Shown here in pieces: positions 17,107-26,282 of a stretch of 64,000 nucleotides of DNA. Both the position numbers and the translations under genes were made by a program. The stretch comes from Marinomonas transparens (lineage in GTDB: Bacteria; Pseudomonadota; Gammaproteobacteria; Pseudomonadales; Marinomonadaceae): assembly GCF_016463975.1 (NCBI RefSeq), contig NZ_JAEMNX010000002.1, positions 310,001 through 374,000 of the forward strand, in the 5' to 3' direction. The notes beneath the pieces are model-generated. The model did no database searches. It saw only the letters and a list, made by a program, of their open reading frames with translations, and had not been told where the DNA came from. Numbering within the stretch: position 1 is the stretch's first letter; each line of letters starts with the position of its first letter.

Positions 17107-18921
17107 ATGTCTTTCTCAAAAAAAATACATCAATCTTCAGGGTTAATTTTTCCTGCTGTGGCCGTCATCATGGCGCTTGCATTATCAACAATAATGGACC
17201 CCTATCTCGCTTTTATCGCAACATCATGGGTAATTTTTGGTCTACTGGGCCTTAGCCTTGACATTGTATGGGGGCGAGGTGGTTTTCTAAGCCTAGGACA
17301 AACTGCATTTTATGGGCTAGGTGGCTATTTTGGCAGCGTTGTCGCTATCAATTTGGCCCCTATAACAGGCAACTCATTGATATGGGCACTACCTGCCGGA
17401 GCGATTTTTGGTGCCATAGCGGCAGGCTTATTGGGGTATATTATTTTCTATGCTCGAATGGGAGCCCTGCAAAGCACCATTTTATCCTATACTTTTACCC
17501 TGCTACTTTGGTCGGTCACTCAATCATTTAAAATGAATATTGGTGAGGCCAGTATTTCAGGGGATAGCGGTTTATCAAACATACCTGGCATTATTCTTGG
17601 TTTCGACCCCCAGGCACAAACCCTTAACCCCAACACAAGCTTTGCTGTTGTGGTCATTATTTCAGCCATCATTTATTTCATAACGCGTTGGCTAATGCGC
17701 AGTCACTTCGGACGAATTATTGATTGTATCCGTATCGATCACGAAAAAACGGAATTACTGGGCTACGATGTTCGCAAATTCAAATTAGCCAACTTTGTCT
17801 TTTCTGGCGCGGTTGCGGGACTAGCAGGGGCTTTATTCGCGTTATGGTCAAACTTTCTCAACCCTTCTATTTTTTCAGTGCAAGAAGCACTTTTAATCCC
17901 AATTTATGTATTAGTCGGTGGCCTAGGTACTTTAGCAGGGCCATTCGTTGGCGCCCTTGTGATAGGCGCTTTGTCTTTCTTTTTAGGAACCGAAGCTGGC
18001 GGTCAAACCACTCTTATTCTCGGTATTATTCTGATCATACTGGTACTTTTTTTCAAAAATGGCTTATTAGGAACGTTAAACGCTTTATGGCAAAAATATT
18101 TACCAGACCCAAATGAAGCGACAAGAAATTCAGGTGCCGTACAAATTGATGCAAATGTATTACAGCACATTCTAAAGGACGCTGAAAAACAAGCAGGACC
18201 AGCAAAAAGTCTTGTCTCAACATCCCTGTTTAAGCAATTTGGCGGCATCATTCCGGTCAATAAAGTTTCTCGCAATTTTCAACCAGGGCAACCCTATTCT
18301 TTAATCGGCCCCAATGGCGCAGGAAAAAGCTCTTTTTTAAAAACCTGCATTGGTATGTACCTGCCAGAGGAAGGCCACATTTATCTAGGGGATGTTGAAA
18401 TAAGTCAAATGCGTATTTTTGACCGAGTCAAAAATGGTATGGGGGTAAAAAACCAAAAGCCTCAAGTATTTGGAGAATTAACAGTTATCAACAACCTTTG
18501 GACCGCCGCCTTTTCACAAACCCGTAGCAATGCTAAAGCATTAGAAATCAGTCACAAGATACTCACTATGTTGGGATTAAGTGCTCATGCGAACGTACAA
18601 GCCTCTGCGTTATCCCATGGACAACAACAATGGCTAGATATTGGCGTGGTCCTCTGCCTTGCCCCTAGAGTAGTGCTCTTAGATGAGCCAGCAGCTGGAA
18701 TGACGAATGAAGAGACTCGAGAACTGTCCTTGTTAATTCGTACGTTAGCACGACATACCACTGTCGTTGTTGTGGAACACGACATGGAATTTGTCCGCAC
18801 CTTGGAAGGGCATGTCACCGTCCTGCACCAAGGAGAAGTGTTTGCGGAAGGTGATATTCAAACACTTAGAGCTGATGATCGTGTACTCGATATTTATTTA
18901 GGGAGGCGTAACCATGTTTAA
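17107..18921 (+). CDS. Fused amide/urea ABC permease and ATPase (LivM-LivG / UrtC-UrtD type)
   Basis: One 604-residue polypeptide carrying what are normally two subunits. Residues about 15-330 form a LivM/UrtC-like permease with about nine helices (LGLSLDIVWGRGGFLSLGQ, GGLGTLAGPFVGALVIGA). A polar linker (about 335-375) leads to a nucleotide-binding domain. Walker A GPNGAGKSS lies at about 401, the signature LSHGQQQWLDIG at about 501 and Walker B VVLLDEPAAGM at about 522. SHGQQQW is the form common in urea-type UrtD rather than LivG. The ATG at 17107 is preferred; the frame stays open further upstream inside the previous gene. From recall, fused subunits occur in amide (Fmd-like) transporters. 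Its 3' end overlaps the next ATPase gene by 8 bases. Confidence 0.88.
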   Translation: MSFSKKIHQSSGLIFPAVAVIMALALSTIMDPYLAFIATSWVIFGLLGLSLDIVWGRGGFLSLGQTAFYGLGGYFGSVVAINLAPITGNSLIWALPAGAIFGAIAAGLLGYIIFYARMGALQSTILSYTFTLLLWSVTQSFKMNIGEASISGDSGLSNIPGIILGFDPQAQTLNPNTSFAVVVIISAIIYFITRWLMRSHFGRIIDCIRIDHEKTELLGYDVRKFKLANFVFSGAVAGLAGALFALWSNFLNPSIFSVQEALLIPIYVLVGGLGTLAGPFVGALVIGALSFFLGTEAGGQTTLILGIILIILVLFFKNGLLGTLNALWQKYLPDPNEATRNSGAVQIDANVLQHILKDAEKQAGPAKSLVSTSLFKQFGGIIPVNKVSRNFQPGQPYSLIGPNGAGKSSFLKTCIGMYLPEEGHIYLGDVEISQMRIFDRVKNGMGVKNQKPQVFGELTVINNLWTAAFSQTRSNAKALEISHKILTMLGLSAHANVQASALSHGQQQWLDIGVVLCLAPRVVLLDEPAAGMTNEETRELSLLIRTLARHTTVVVVEHDMEFVRTLEGHVTVLHQGEVFAEGDIQTLRADDRVLDIYLGRRNHV

Positions 18922-19612
18922 AATCATCAATGCGACCGGAGGATATGGCAAAACCACCATTATTCAAGACATATCCTTAACAGTGAATGAAGGTGAAATC
19001 GTCGCACTACTAGGACGTAATGGGGTAGGTAAATCCACACTAATGCGTTATGCGACTGGCTTAATCCCAGCCATGGATGGACAAGTTGAAATAGACAGCA
19101 AAATCGCCCCTAGCGCTCCAGCGAAAAGAGCCAAAATGGGGCTAGGATATGTCCCTCAAGGGCGCTTTGTCTTTCCCCGTATGAGCGTTACGGAAAATAT
19201 AGCCGTTGCGGCCGCCTCTAACGGCTACAACCCGAAACAAACAGTCGCTGATTTTTTAAAAGACTTTCCTATGCTGGCACCAAAGGCGAGTGATTTAGCG
19301 GGTGGCCTATCAGGAGGACAACAACAGATATTGGCCTTAGCGAGAGCGCTCGCCACTCGTCCCAAAATTTTATTATTGGATGAACCCACAGAGGGTGTTC
19401 AACCATCCATAATTGATGAAATGGCAGGTATTTTGAAGCGTATTAATGAACAGCAAGGCATCGCGATACTCGTTGCTGAACAAGACCTCGATTTTTGCCT
19501 TTCGATAGCTAAACGAGCCTACGTGATGGAAAAAGGTTGCATTAAAATAGCAGTCGATAAAGAAAGTCTGTTAGCTGACAAGCTCTTACAACAAGAGTTA
19601 TTAGGCGTTTAG
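18914..19612 (+). CDS. Amide/urea ABC transporter ATPase (LivF/UrtE type)
   Basis: A 232-residue ATPase, the second nucleotide-binding subunit of the transporter. Walker A GRNGVGKST (about 34-42), Q-loop region YVPQGRFVFPRMSV, signature LAGGLSGGQQQILALARAL (about 128-146) and Walker B ILLLDEPTEGVQPSI are all present. The phrase TEGVQPSI is the usual LivF/UrtE form. The start overlaps the fusion gene by 8 bases (translational coupling). It is the last gene of the amide cluster, followed by a strong hairpin. Confidence 0.92.
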   Translation: MFKIINATGGYGKTTIIQDISLTVNEGEIVALLGRNGVGKSTLMRYATGLIPAMDGQVEIDSKIAPSAPAKRAKMGLGYVPQGRFVFPRMSVTENIAVAAASNGYNPKQTVADFLKDFPMLAPKASDLAGGLSGGQQQILALARALATRPKILLLDEPTEGVQPSIIDEMAGILKRINEQQGIAILVAEQDLDFCLSIAKRAYVMEKGCIKIAVDKESLLADKLLQQELLGV

Positions 19613-19633
19613 CATTAACATCCATTGGGAAAA

Positions 19634-19677
19634 ATAGTAGAAGGGTGCGGTTTATAAAACGCATCCCCTTCTACTAT
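19634..19677. terminator. Bidirectional terminator between the amide and thi operons
   Basis: A long stem (ATAGTAGAAGGG, then TGCG; pairing with CGCA and CCCCTTCTACTAT) with a loop of about ten bases lies between convergent operons. On the minus strand it is followed by five T, fitting termination of thiBPQ. On the plus strand the T-tract is poor. Confidence 0.75.
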
Positions 19678-19710
19678 CCCATATGAACAAGAACCGTACC
19701 CAATATAATC

Positions 19711-20418
19711 CTATTTATCCATACTAGGAGTTTTACCTAAATAATGGGCAAATTGTGGATAAAGATCTAATTGATTAAGTGCTGAAACCGCTTCATGGGC
19801 AGAGACTCTGCCTTTTTCTATCAAGATGACACGACCACCAACCAAGCTTGCTTCACTTGGTAAATGAGAGACTAACAAAGTCGTTAAACCAAACGCCTCA
19901 GTGACCTGTTTGACCAGTTTTAGCATTTCCTCTCGCAATACCGGATCCAAGGCACTAAAGGGTTCATCCAACAATAGAATAGGTTTTTTACGTACCAAAG
20001 CCCTAGCGATGGCGACTCGTTGGGCCTGTCCACCAGATAAAGCCTGTGGAAAACGGTCCTTTTTATCAACAAGTTGAGTTTGTTCTAACGCCCAATCCAC
20101 TTTTTGCTTTTGATCATCAGTTAAAGAAAGGGATGCAGACAAGCCAATCGCCACATTTTGCCAAACGGTTAATTGTGGGAAAAGGTTATCGCTCTGAAAC
20201 AAGGTAGAAATGGGTCTCTCGTAGGCAGGCAAGTTAAGTAGGGCATCGCCGCAAAAAGACAACTCACCTTTCCCATCTAAAAAGCCACCAATCATGTGCA
20301 ATAGCGTACTTTTCCCTTCCCCACTACCACCAAGCAAGGTGGTCACTCCAGGTTCGATATTTATCTGATAATTAGCGTTGAATGTGTCCCAATGATATTG
20401 AAGATTAACGGATAACAT
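19711..20418 (-). CDS. thiQ: Thiamine ABC transporter ATP-binding protein
   Basis: A 235-residue ATPase powering thiamine/TPP uptake. Walker A GGSGEGKST, signature ALSGGQAQRVAIARAL, Walker B ILLLDEPFSALDP and the switch His in LVSHLPSEA are visible. I place the start at MLSVNLQYHW because AGAGG lies eight bases upstream; a start ten codons earlier is less likely. It overlaps the end of thiP by 14 bases. Third gene of thiBPQ, controlled by the upstream TPP riboswitch. Confidence 0.92.
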   Translation of the reverse strand: MLSVNLQYHWDTFNANYQINIEPGVTTLLGGSGEGKSTLLHMIGGFLDGKGELSFCGDALLNLPAYERPISTLFQSDNLFPQLTVWQNVAIGLSASLSLTDDQKQKVDWALEQTQLVDKKDRFPQALSGGQAQRVAIARALVRKKPILLLDEPFSALDPVLREEMLKLVKQVTEAFGLTTLLVSHLPSEASLVGGRVILIEKGRVSAHEAVSALNQLDLYPQFAHYLGKTPSMDK

Positions 20419-22021
20419 GCGATTTACCTCTGGCAGCGCCTCCGCCAATGAAACGAGATGAACAATAAAATAAAATAAGGCAAAGCGAAATCAATACAAC
20501 GGCGACACAAGCGCCCTCTTCTAAGCGATAAGAGCCAATAAGCTGAAACAAATACAGAGGCAAAGACACCAACCCTTGGCTGCCGAACAAGGCAATAACC
20601 CCCATATCCCCCAAGGATAATAATAAAGCGTATGCAAACGCCTGAGCTACACTAGTACGAACAAGCGTCCATTCTAAACGCCATCGTGACCAATTTTTTA
20701 TACCTAAACTCAAATACACATGGCGAAAACGTCGCTCTTGCTGGTAAAAAATGGGCATCAAAATGCGCAACACAAAAGGCAAGGCCATCACAGCATTCAC
20801 CCAAACGACAATCCAGTAACTGGATGTAAAGTGCCAACCTATATCACGGAGCCACAGAAACAACCCTGTCGCAATGACCAAGCCTGGAACCATTAATATC
20901 ATATTGCCAAGATGCTCCAGTTTTGAAGGCAATACCGAAAGATATTTTCGCTCCATACAAAAACGCGCCAACACGCAGAAGCAAATACCCAGCAGCAAAC
21001 TCAACAAAGCAGCAGGCAAGGCTATCTTCAAAGAAATAAAAACCGCCTGCCAAAGGCCAGATGACAATAGAGTAGTCAAAAAAGTAGATGAAAAAACCGG
21101 ATCAAAAATAGCCAAAAAAGGCGGCACAACCAAAATGAGCACACACAACAAAGCAGTGCCGTCTGCACTTCTAGCCCAAATAGAATCTTTTACAGGGTAG
21201 CTCTTTACTGCTAACAAGCTCGCATCCTGTCGGTTGATTGGCGCAATACGATAAACTATCACAGCAAACAGCGTACAGATACTCACTTGCAATAAGGACA
21301 AGAAACTCGCTTTATTCAGGTCAAAGTCGAACCTCAATGCCTGATAAATTGCCACTTCCAAGGTACTCGACTTTGGTCCACCTCCCAAGCTCAATACCAC
21401 AGCAAAGCTGGAAAAACACAACATAAAAATCAGCACAAAAGCCCCCGGCAGCACCTTCTTCATATAATGCCATTCAATCAAACGAAATGCTGTCCAACGG
21501 GAAAAGCCCAACTGGGAAGCCTGACGCCACTGACCAGAAGGAATCAAACCATAACCCTGTAGTAAAAGGCGTACCGCCAAGGGCATATTAAAAAACACAT
21601 GGGCTAATAAAATACCGACTAGACCATATAAAGGAATTTGCACACCAAAAATTTGACTTAACCACCCCGTGCGGCCGTAAACTACCACCAATCCCAAAAT
21701 TGCCACTATAGTCGGCACCACCATAGACACGGCAAAAAGCTGAAGAAGTAAGGCTCGTCCTCGAAACTGGCGATGAATAAGACAAGATGCCACTGGTATT
21801 GCAACCACTAAACTGATCACACTGCTCAACAGGGCTTGCCACAAGGAAAACTGAATGACGCGCCAAAGATAAGGCTCTTGCAAATATTCCCACCAAACAT
21901 TCACATCACTATAACGCAAAAGAGCCACCAAACTGGCAGCCCCTATTAACAGAAACATTCCCACTCCAAATAGAGCGGGAAGCAACCCTAAATGCCTGTT
22001 TAGCTTATCGAGTTGTGGCAT
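20405..22021 (-). CDS. thiP: Thiamine ABC transporter permease
   Basis: A 538-residue permease (E. coli ThiP is 536) made of two tandem six-helix units, each with the EAA-type loop (QLGFSRWTAFRLIEWHYMKKVLPG in the first half, here interrupted by its helix end, and LGIKNWSRWRLEWT in the second). The duplication is why ThiP works as a single polypeptide. The start overlaps the 3' end of thiB by 17 bases and thiQ overlaps its own end, so the three genes are tightly coupled. Confidence 0.92.
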   Translation of the reverse strand: MPQLDKLNRHLGLLPALFGVGMFLLIGAASLVALLRYSDVNVWWEYLQEPYLWRVIQFSLWQALLSSVISLVVAIPVASCLIHRQFRGRALLLQLFAVSMVVPTIVAILGLVVVYGRTGWLSQIFGVQIPLYGLVGILLAHVFFNMPLAVRLLLQGYGLIPSGQWRQASQLGFSRWTAFRLIEWHYMKKVLPGAFVLIFMLCFSSFAVVLSLGGGPKSSTLEVAIYQALRFDFDLNKASFLSLLQVSICTLFAVIVYRIAPINRQDASLLAVKSYPVKDSIWARSADGTALLCVLILVVPPFLAIFDPVFSSTFLTTLLSSGLWQAVFISLKIALPAALLSLLLGICFCVLARFCMERKYLSVLPSKLEHLGNMILMVPGLVIATGLFLWLRDIGWHFTSSYWIVVWVNAVMALPFVLRILMPIFYQQERRFRHVYLSLGIKNWSRWRLEWTLVRTSVAQAFAYALLLSLGDMGVIALFGSQGLVSLPLYLFQLIGSYRLEEGACVAVVLISLCLILFYCSSRFIGGGAARGKSHVIR

Positions 22022-23018
22022 TCAACCACTCATTGACCCATGCCTTACGATTTTTCGCCACGTCAGCCGCCGGCAAGACTATGTTTTTAGTTGGCTTCAA
22101 TGCACTATCAAACGCAGCGGGGAGCTTCTCGTCTAAAGCAACAACAGGCAACATCCAGTTTCCAGTGGGAATAACAGACTGAAAGCCCGGCTGTAGAATA
22201 AATTGCATGAAACGTTTTGCCAGTTCAGGGTGCGGTGCACTCTTCATCATAGCAGCGACTTCAACTTGAGGGTACAAACCTTCCCTCGCATCAGCGGCTT
22301 TATATTTTTTCTCGCCTTCTGCCACAATATGATAAGCAGGAGACGTGGTATAGCTCAATACAAGATCCGCCTCACCTTTCAAAAACAGGCCATAAGCATC
22401 AGACCAGCTTTTGGTAACAGTGACCGTATGAGTCGCTAAACGGCCCCATGCTTGTGCAGCCTTGTCACCATAGATAGATTTCATCCACAACAACAGACCT
22501 AGGCCCGGCGTGCTGGTTCTAGGGTCTTGATAAATGACTCGTAGATCTTGATTGTCAACGATGTCTTTTAAACTGGTTGGCGGGTTTTTAAGGGTTTCAG
22601 AATTATAAATAAAAGCGAAATGCCCTTGATCAAACGGCACAAAGGTTTTGTCATTCCAGCCACCAGCTACCGTGACATTCGAAGTATCTACCGAGTGATT
22701 GGCAAGTAAACCAGTCTTCTTAGCCGCTTCCATCAAATTAAGATCAAGCCCTAACAAAACATCGGCTTCAGATGCTTTACCTTCCAACTGAGCACGGGAA
22801 AGAATACCGACAGAAGAGTCTAGCGCGACGAAATTTAACTCACAGTCGCACTCTTTCTCAAAATTGGCTTTGATTTTTGGACCTGGGCCCCAGTCAGAGG
22901 CAAAGGCATCATAGGTATAAACATTAAGCGTTTCTGTCGCCAGAGTCGCAGAAGAAAAAGTCACGCTTAAAGTCAGTAAAGAGGTGGAAAATAAAGAAGT
23001 TAACGAAAGTTTGTTCAA
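22005..23018 (-). CDS. thiB: Thiamine/TPP-binding periplasmic protein
   Basis: A 337-residue binding protein. It matches TbpA/ThiB: LNVYTYDAFASDWGPGPKIK, ANFEKECDCELNFVALDSS, ADVLLGLDLNLM and FVPFDQGHFAFIYN. I place the start at a TTG (LNKLSLTSLF) because AGGAG lies seven bases upstream and a signal peptide (LTLSVTFSSATLA) then begins at the right distance. The open frame extends 20 codons further up, into the leader, without ribosome-site support. First gene of thiBPQ, behind a TPP riboswitch. Confidence 0.92.
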   Translation of the reverse strand: MNKLSLTSLFSTSLLTLSVTFSSATLATETLNVYTYDAFASDWGPGPKIKANFEKECDCELNFVALDSSVGILSRAQLEGKASEADVLLGLDLNLMEAAKKTGLLANHSVDTSNVTVAGGWNDKTFVPFDQGHFAFIYNSETLKNPPTSLKDIVDNQDLRVIYQDPRTSTPGLGLLLWMKSIYGDKAAQAWGRLATHTVTVTKSWSDAYGLFLKGEADLVLSYTTSPAYHIVAEGEKKYKAADAREGLYPQVEVAAMMKSAPHPELAKRFMQFILQPGFQSVIPTGNWMLPVVALDEKLPAAFDSALKPTKNIVLPAADVAKNRKAWVNEWLNATTR

Positions 23019-23107
23019 GGTGTCGCTCCTAAAAATAAGTGAGCGGCGTACAGGAAAGTAGCAAGATACTGTTTTCAAACGACAGCATTACTGTCGCTCA
23101 ACTTGCG

Positions 23108-23215
23108 ATCTCGATTCCTACGCCAGCATAATCTGGATCAGGTTCGGTGGGTTAGCGATCAATTCGCTTCTCAGCTCTAGTCTTTCCAATAAAAGTCTAG
23201 AGCACCCCATGAGAT
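23108..23215 (-). ncRNA. TPP riboswitch (THI element) controlling thiBPQ
   Basis: On the minus strand the core parts of the thiamine pyrophosphate aptamer are present in order: GGGGTGC, CTGAGA, ACCC, GAACCTGATC, and ATTATGCTGGCGTAGGAA. Closing helix P1 is ATCTC / GAGAT at the two ends. A variable stem with CTCTAGAC and GTCTAGAG forms the P3 extension. The aptamer ends about 90 bases before the thiB start; the ribosome site or a terminator in that gap would be the expression platform. Function expected from the family: TPP binding lowers thiBPQ expression. Confidence 0.95.
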
Positions 23216-23226
23216 AATGAACGCTT

Positions 23227-23255
23227 ATTGTAAAGAGTCCCTCAGTGGAAGTCTA
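23227..23255 (-). promoter_or_regulatory. Possible promoter of the thiBPQ riboswitch transcript
   Basis: TAGACT, 17-base spacer, TACAAT on the minus strand, about a dozen bases before the aptamer. Its -35 lies within the last codons of waaA. Only partial consensus matches. Confidence 0.4.
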
Positions 23256-24468
23256 TTTCCGATAACACTCGCGTAACAGCACCTTGATTCTGTTCGGTAA
23301 AGCGCAAAGCTAACTGCCCTAAGCGCTGCCGCTGGGAAGCATTACCAGCAAGCGAAATAACTTGCCCTTGTAATTGTGTTTCGTCCTGACAACGAATAGC
23401 AGCATGAGCTGATAATAGCTGGCTGGTAATATCTGCAAAGTTAAAGGTGAAAGGCCCAACTAAAGTCGCCTTTCCCAACAAAGCAGGTTCAATAGGATTA
23501 TGTCCGCCACGTTGAATCAAGCTACCACCAACAAAAGCCAAGTCAGAAGCTTGATAATAATGCATTAACTCACCCATGGAGTCGCCAATCACCACGTCAA
23601 AATCACACCAGCTTTCCAATGGCGTTTGACCACGTAGCGCCACTCGGTCAAACTGCTGCCTTGCCAGTTCATAAACCGCCTCAAAGCGCTCAGGATGACG
23701 TGGCACTAAAATTAACAAAGCATCGGATCGCTTTTCTAAAAGCGCTTTATGCACTCGTAACAAGATTTCATCTTCACCTTGATGAGTACTGCCACCTACC
23801 CATACAAAACGACGACCAAGTTGATCATACCAATTGTCTTGTAACACCTCATCGGGTACAGAAAGATCAAATTTGATACTGCCCGTCACTAATACTTTCT
23901 TAGCTCCCAAGGCGATAAAACGTTCTGCATCTGCTTGAGCATGACTCAAAAAGCTGTCTGGCAACTGAAATAAAGGGCGAGATATAAGAGAAAATTTTTG
24001 ATAGCGAAGAAAGGAACGCTCACTCAAACGAGCATTCACCACGTCAACTCGTAAACCTCGACGCTTAGCCTGCACCAATAAATTCGGCCAGAGTTCAGTT
24101 TCAACAATCAATAAATGCTTACAGTCGAGCCTACTGAATGCTCTTTTCACACTAAAGCGCCAATCCATTGGCAAATATCTATGCTCAGCAAAAGGAAAGG
24201 TTTTCTTGACCTGTTCTGCCCCAGTGGGCGTCATCGTGGTAATCAACAATTGCTGTGTAGGGAATTTTTCACACCACTGGGCGACTAATGGACGCACCGC
24301 CAAAACTTCACCTACCGAAGCACAATGAATCCACAAATCCGCTTTAATCATGGGCCAAAAGCCTAACGCTTCTCTAGTACGGTAGTGTTTATAATTTTGG
24401 CTAAAACGTCGTACCTTGATCAAAATAAGCGGCGTTAAAAAAAATAGAGCAAGACGATACAGCCACAT
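23242..24468 (-). CDS. waaA: 3-deoxy-D-manno-octulosonic acid (Kdo) transferase
   Basis: A 408-residue GT30-family enzyme that adds Kdo from CMP-Kdo to lipid IVA at the inner membrane. An N-terminal membrane anchor (LYRLALFFLTPLILI) is followed by the catalytic segment IHCASVGEVLAVRPL, the motifs LITTMTPTGAEQV and VETELWPNLL, and the C-terminal FVGGSLIQRGGHNPIEPA. It lies 2 bases after msbA in the same operon (hldE-msbA-waaA), a logical set: heptose precursor, lipid A-core flippase, Kdo addition. Confidence 0.95.
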   Translation of the reverse strand: MWLYRLALFFLTPLILIKVRRFSQNYKHYRTREALGFWPMIKADLWIHCASVGEVLAVRPLVAQWCEKFPTQQLLITTMTPTGAEQVKKTFPFAEHRYLPMDWRFSVKRAFSRLDCKHLLIVETELWPNLLVQAKRRGLRVDVVNARLSERSFLRYQKFSLISRPLFQLPDSFLSHAQADAERFIALGAKKVLVTGSIKFDLSVPDEVLQDNWYDQLGRRFVWVGGSTHQGEDEILLRVHKALLEKRSDALLILVPRHPERFEAVYELARQQFDRVALRGQTPLESWCDFDVVIGDSMGELMHYYQASDLAFVGGSLIQRGGHNPIEPALLGKATLVGPFTFNFADITSQLLSAHAAIRCQDETQLQGQVISLAGNASQRQRLGQLALRFTEQNQGAVTRVLSEIDFH

Positions 24469-24470
24469 AA

Positions 24471-26282
24471 TTAGGAATTCTCAATCGTAATAGCTGGCGG
24501 CGTTTCACTAAACTGCTGATTATGTAGCTGTGCATAGGCACCATTCATTGCTAGCAATTCGCTATGGGAGCCTTTTTCAACAATTTCCCCATGATCCACT
24601 ACGGCAATAATATCAGCGTTTTCAATAGTGGATAATCGGTGGGCAATCGCAATGGTGGTACGGTTTTCCATCAGGTTTTCTAACGCCAATTGAATCGCTC
24701 GCTCAGACTCTGTATCTAAAGCGGAAGTCGCCTCATCCAAAATCAAAATAGGCGCATTTTTCAAAATAGCCCTGGCAATGGCAATGCGCTGACGCTGACC
24801 ACCGGATAACAACACACCATTTTCGCCAACTAACGTGTCCAATCCAGCATCTAACTCTTGGATAAACTCCCAAGCATTTGCAGCTTTCGCCGCTTCAATG
24901 ACGGTGTTTTCGTCCGTATCTTGCAAATAACCATAGGCAATATTGTCGCGAATTGTTCCGTTAAAAAGCACCACTTGCTGATTTACTAAAGCAATATTTT
25001 GACGCAAATCTTTCAATTGATAGTCATTAATAGATAAACCATCAATATACAACTGCTCATCACCAACATCATAAAAACGTGGTATGAGATTCGCCATAGT
25101 AGACTTGCCACTGCCAGAACGCCCTACCAAAGCTAATGTTTTACCCGCTGATAAAGATAGGGTTATCTCTTTTAATGCTGTCTTTTCGGCGCCTGGATAT
25201 TGAAAAGACATAGAACGCCATTCAATCTCCCCTTTTAAGCGATCAATAGATTTAGAACCTTTATCAACCTCTTCATCCATATCTAAAAATTCAAAAATGC
25301 TATAGGACGCAGCAATGCCCTTTTGTAAGATGCTGTTCACATCTGTTAACTGACGCATGGGCTTACCCAACATGCCGGCGGCAGTAAGAAAAGCAATAAA
25401 GTCACCTGGGGTCATATTGGAGCTAATCGATGGGCTCAATGCGAACCAAATTAAAATGGCCATCGCAAAGGCAAGAATAAACTGCACCAGCGGCACATTA
25501 AGTGACTTGGTCATCTCCATCTTCAACTGCGAGCGTCTATTTTCATTCGCCGCTTTGCGAAAGCGTTCTCTTTCATATTCGGTTCCACCAAATATTTTCA
25601 CCACTTCATGACCCTTAATGGCTTCAGAAGCAACATCGGTTACCCCACCCATGGCATTTTGGATGCGAGTACTTAGTTTGCGAAAACGTTTAGAAGCATA
25701 CGAGACGACAAATCCTATAAGCGGAACCACGAGCAAAAACAATATAGATAAACGCCAATTCATGTAGAGCATATAGCCCAACAGTCCAACAACAGTTAAA
25801 CCTTCGCGTAATAAAACACGTATTGCCTGCGTAATCGAGCCGATAACCTGCTCAGTATCATAAGTTAACTTTGCTAATAGGCGGCCAGTTGGTATGGAAT
25901 GATAATAACTTGAAGGAAGCAATACTAACTTATTAAACATACTTGTACGTAAGTCATAAACAACATTATTCGCCACCTTCGCCATGAAATAGCCACCTAA
26001 AAAAGTGCCAATACCACGACAAATGAAAATCCCCAAAATAGCCAACGGAATCAGAGTGCGGCTTTCTGTTATTTTCCCTTCAGACACGACATCTACGATA
26101 TGCTTCATCAGCCCAGCTAAAGCGGGTTCCATCGCGGCATAAATCAAATAACCGATCACACTGAGAAGCAAATACAGCCACGAAGAACGAACGTAACCAA
26201 GTAGACGTAAATATATCTTTACACCAGATACAGGGGCTTTTGAAAGAACCTCGTCAGTCTGTATATTGTCATGGTCTTGCAT
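24471..26282 (-). CDS. msbA: Lipid A export ATP-binding/permease protein MsbA
   Basis: A 603-residue ABC half-transporter that flips lipid A-core across the inner membrane as a homodimer. Six helices lie in residues about 30-330. The ATPase has Walker A ALVGRSGSGKST (about 390), signature LLSGGQRQRIAIARA (about 495) and Walker B ILILDEATSALD. The coupling region RFRKLSTRIQNAMGGVTDVASEAI is the MsbA form (split here by position). Its start directly abuts the hldE stop, and waaA follows after 2 bases. A general drug exporter is the alternative, but the context argues strongly for MsbA. Confidence 0.94.
   Translation of the reverse strand: MQDHDNIQTDEVLSKAPVSGVKIYLRLLGYVRSSWLYLLLSVIGYLIYAAMEPALAGLMKHIVDVVSEGKITESRTLIPLAILGIFICRGIGTFLGGYFMAKVANNVVYDLRTSMFNKLVLLPSSYYHSIPTGRLLAKLTYDTEQVIGSITQAIRVLLREGLTVVGLLGYMLYMNWRLSILFLLVVPLIGFVVSYASKRFRKLSTRIQNAMGGVTDVASEAIKGHEVVKIFGGTEYERERFRKAANENRRSQLKMEMTKSLNVPLVQFILAFAMAILIWFALSPSISSNMTPGDFIAFLTAAGMLGKPMRQLTDVNSILQKGIAASYSIFEFLDMDEEVDKGSKSIDRLKGEIEWRSMSFQYPGAEKTALKEITLSLSAGKTLALVGRSGSGKSTMANLIPRFYDVGDEQLYIDGLSINDYQLKDLRQNIALVNQQVVLFNGTIRDNIAYGYLQDTDENTVIEAAKAANAWEFIQELDAGLDTLVGENGVLLSGGQRQRIAIARAILKNAPILILDEATSALDTESERAIQLALENLMENRTTIAIAHRLSTIENADIIAVVDHGEIVEKGSHSELLAMNGAYAQLHNQQFSETPPAITIENS

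Noticed and set aside
10272-19612. Reading the cluster as a urea transporter (urtABCDE) locus
   Set aside because: The upstream amidase and AmiC/AmiR genes, the fused permease-ATPase and the lack of urease genes favour an amide system; urea as an additional substrate remains possible.
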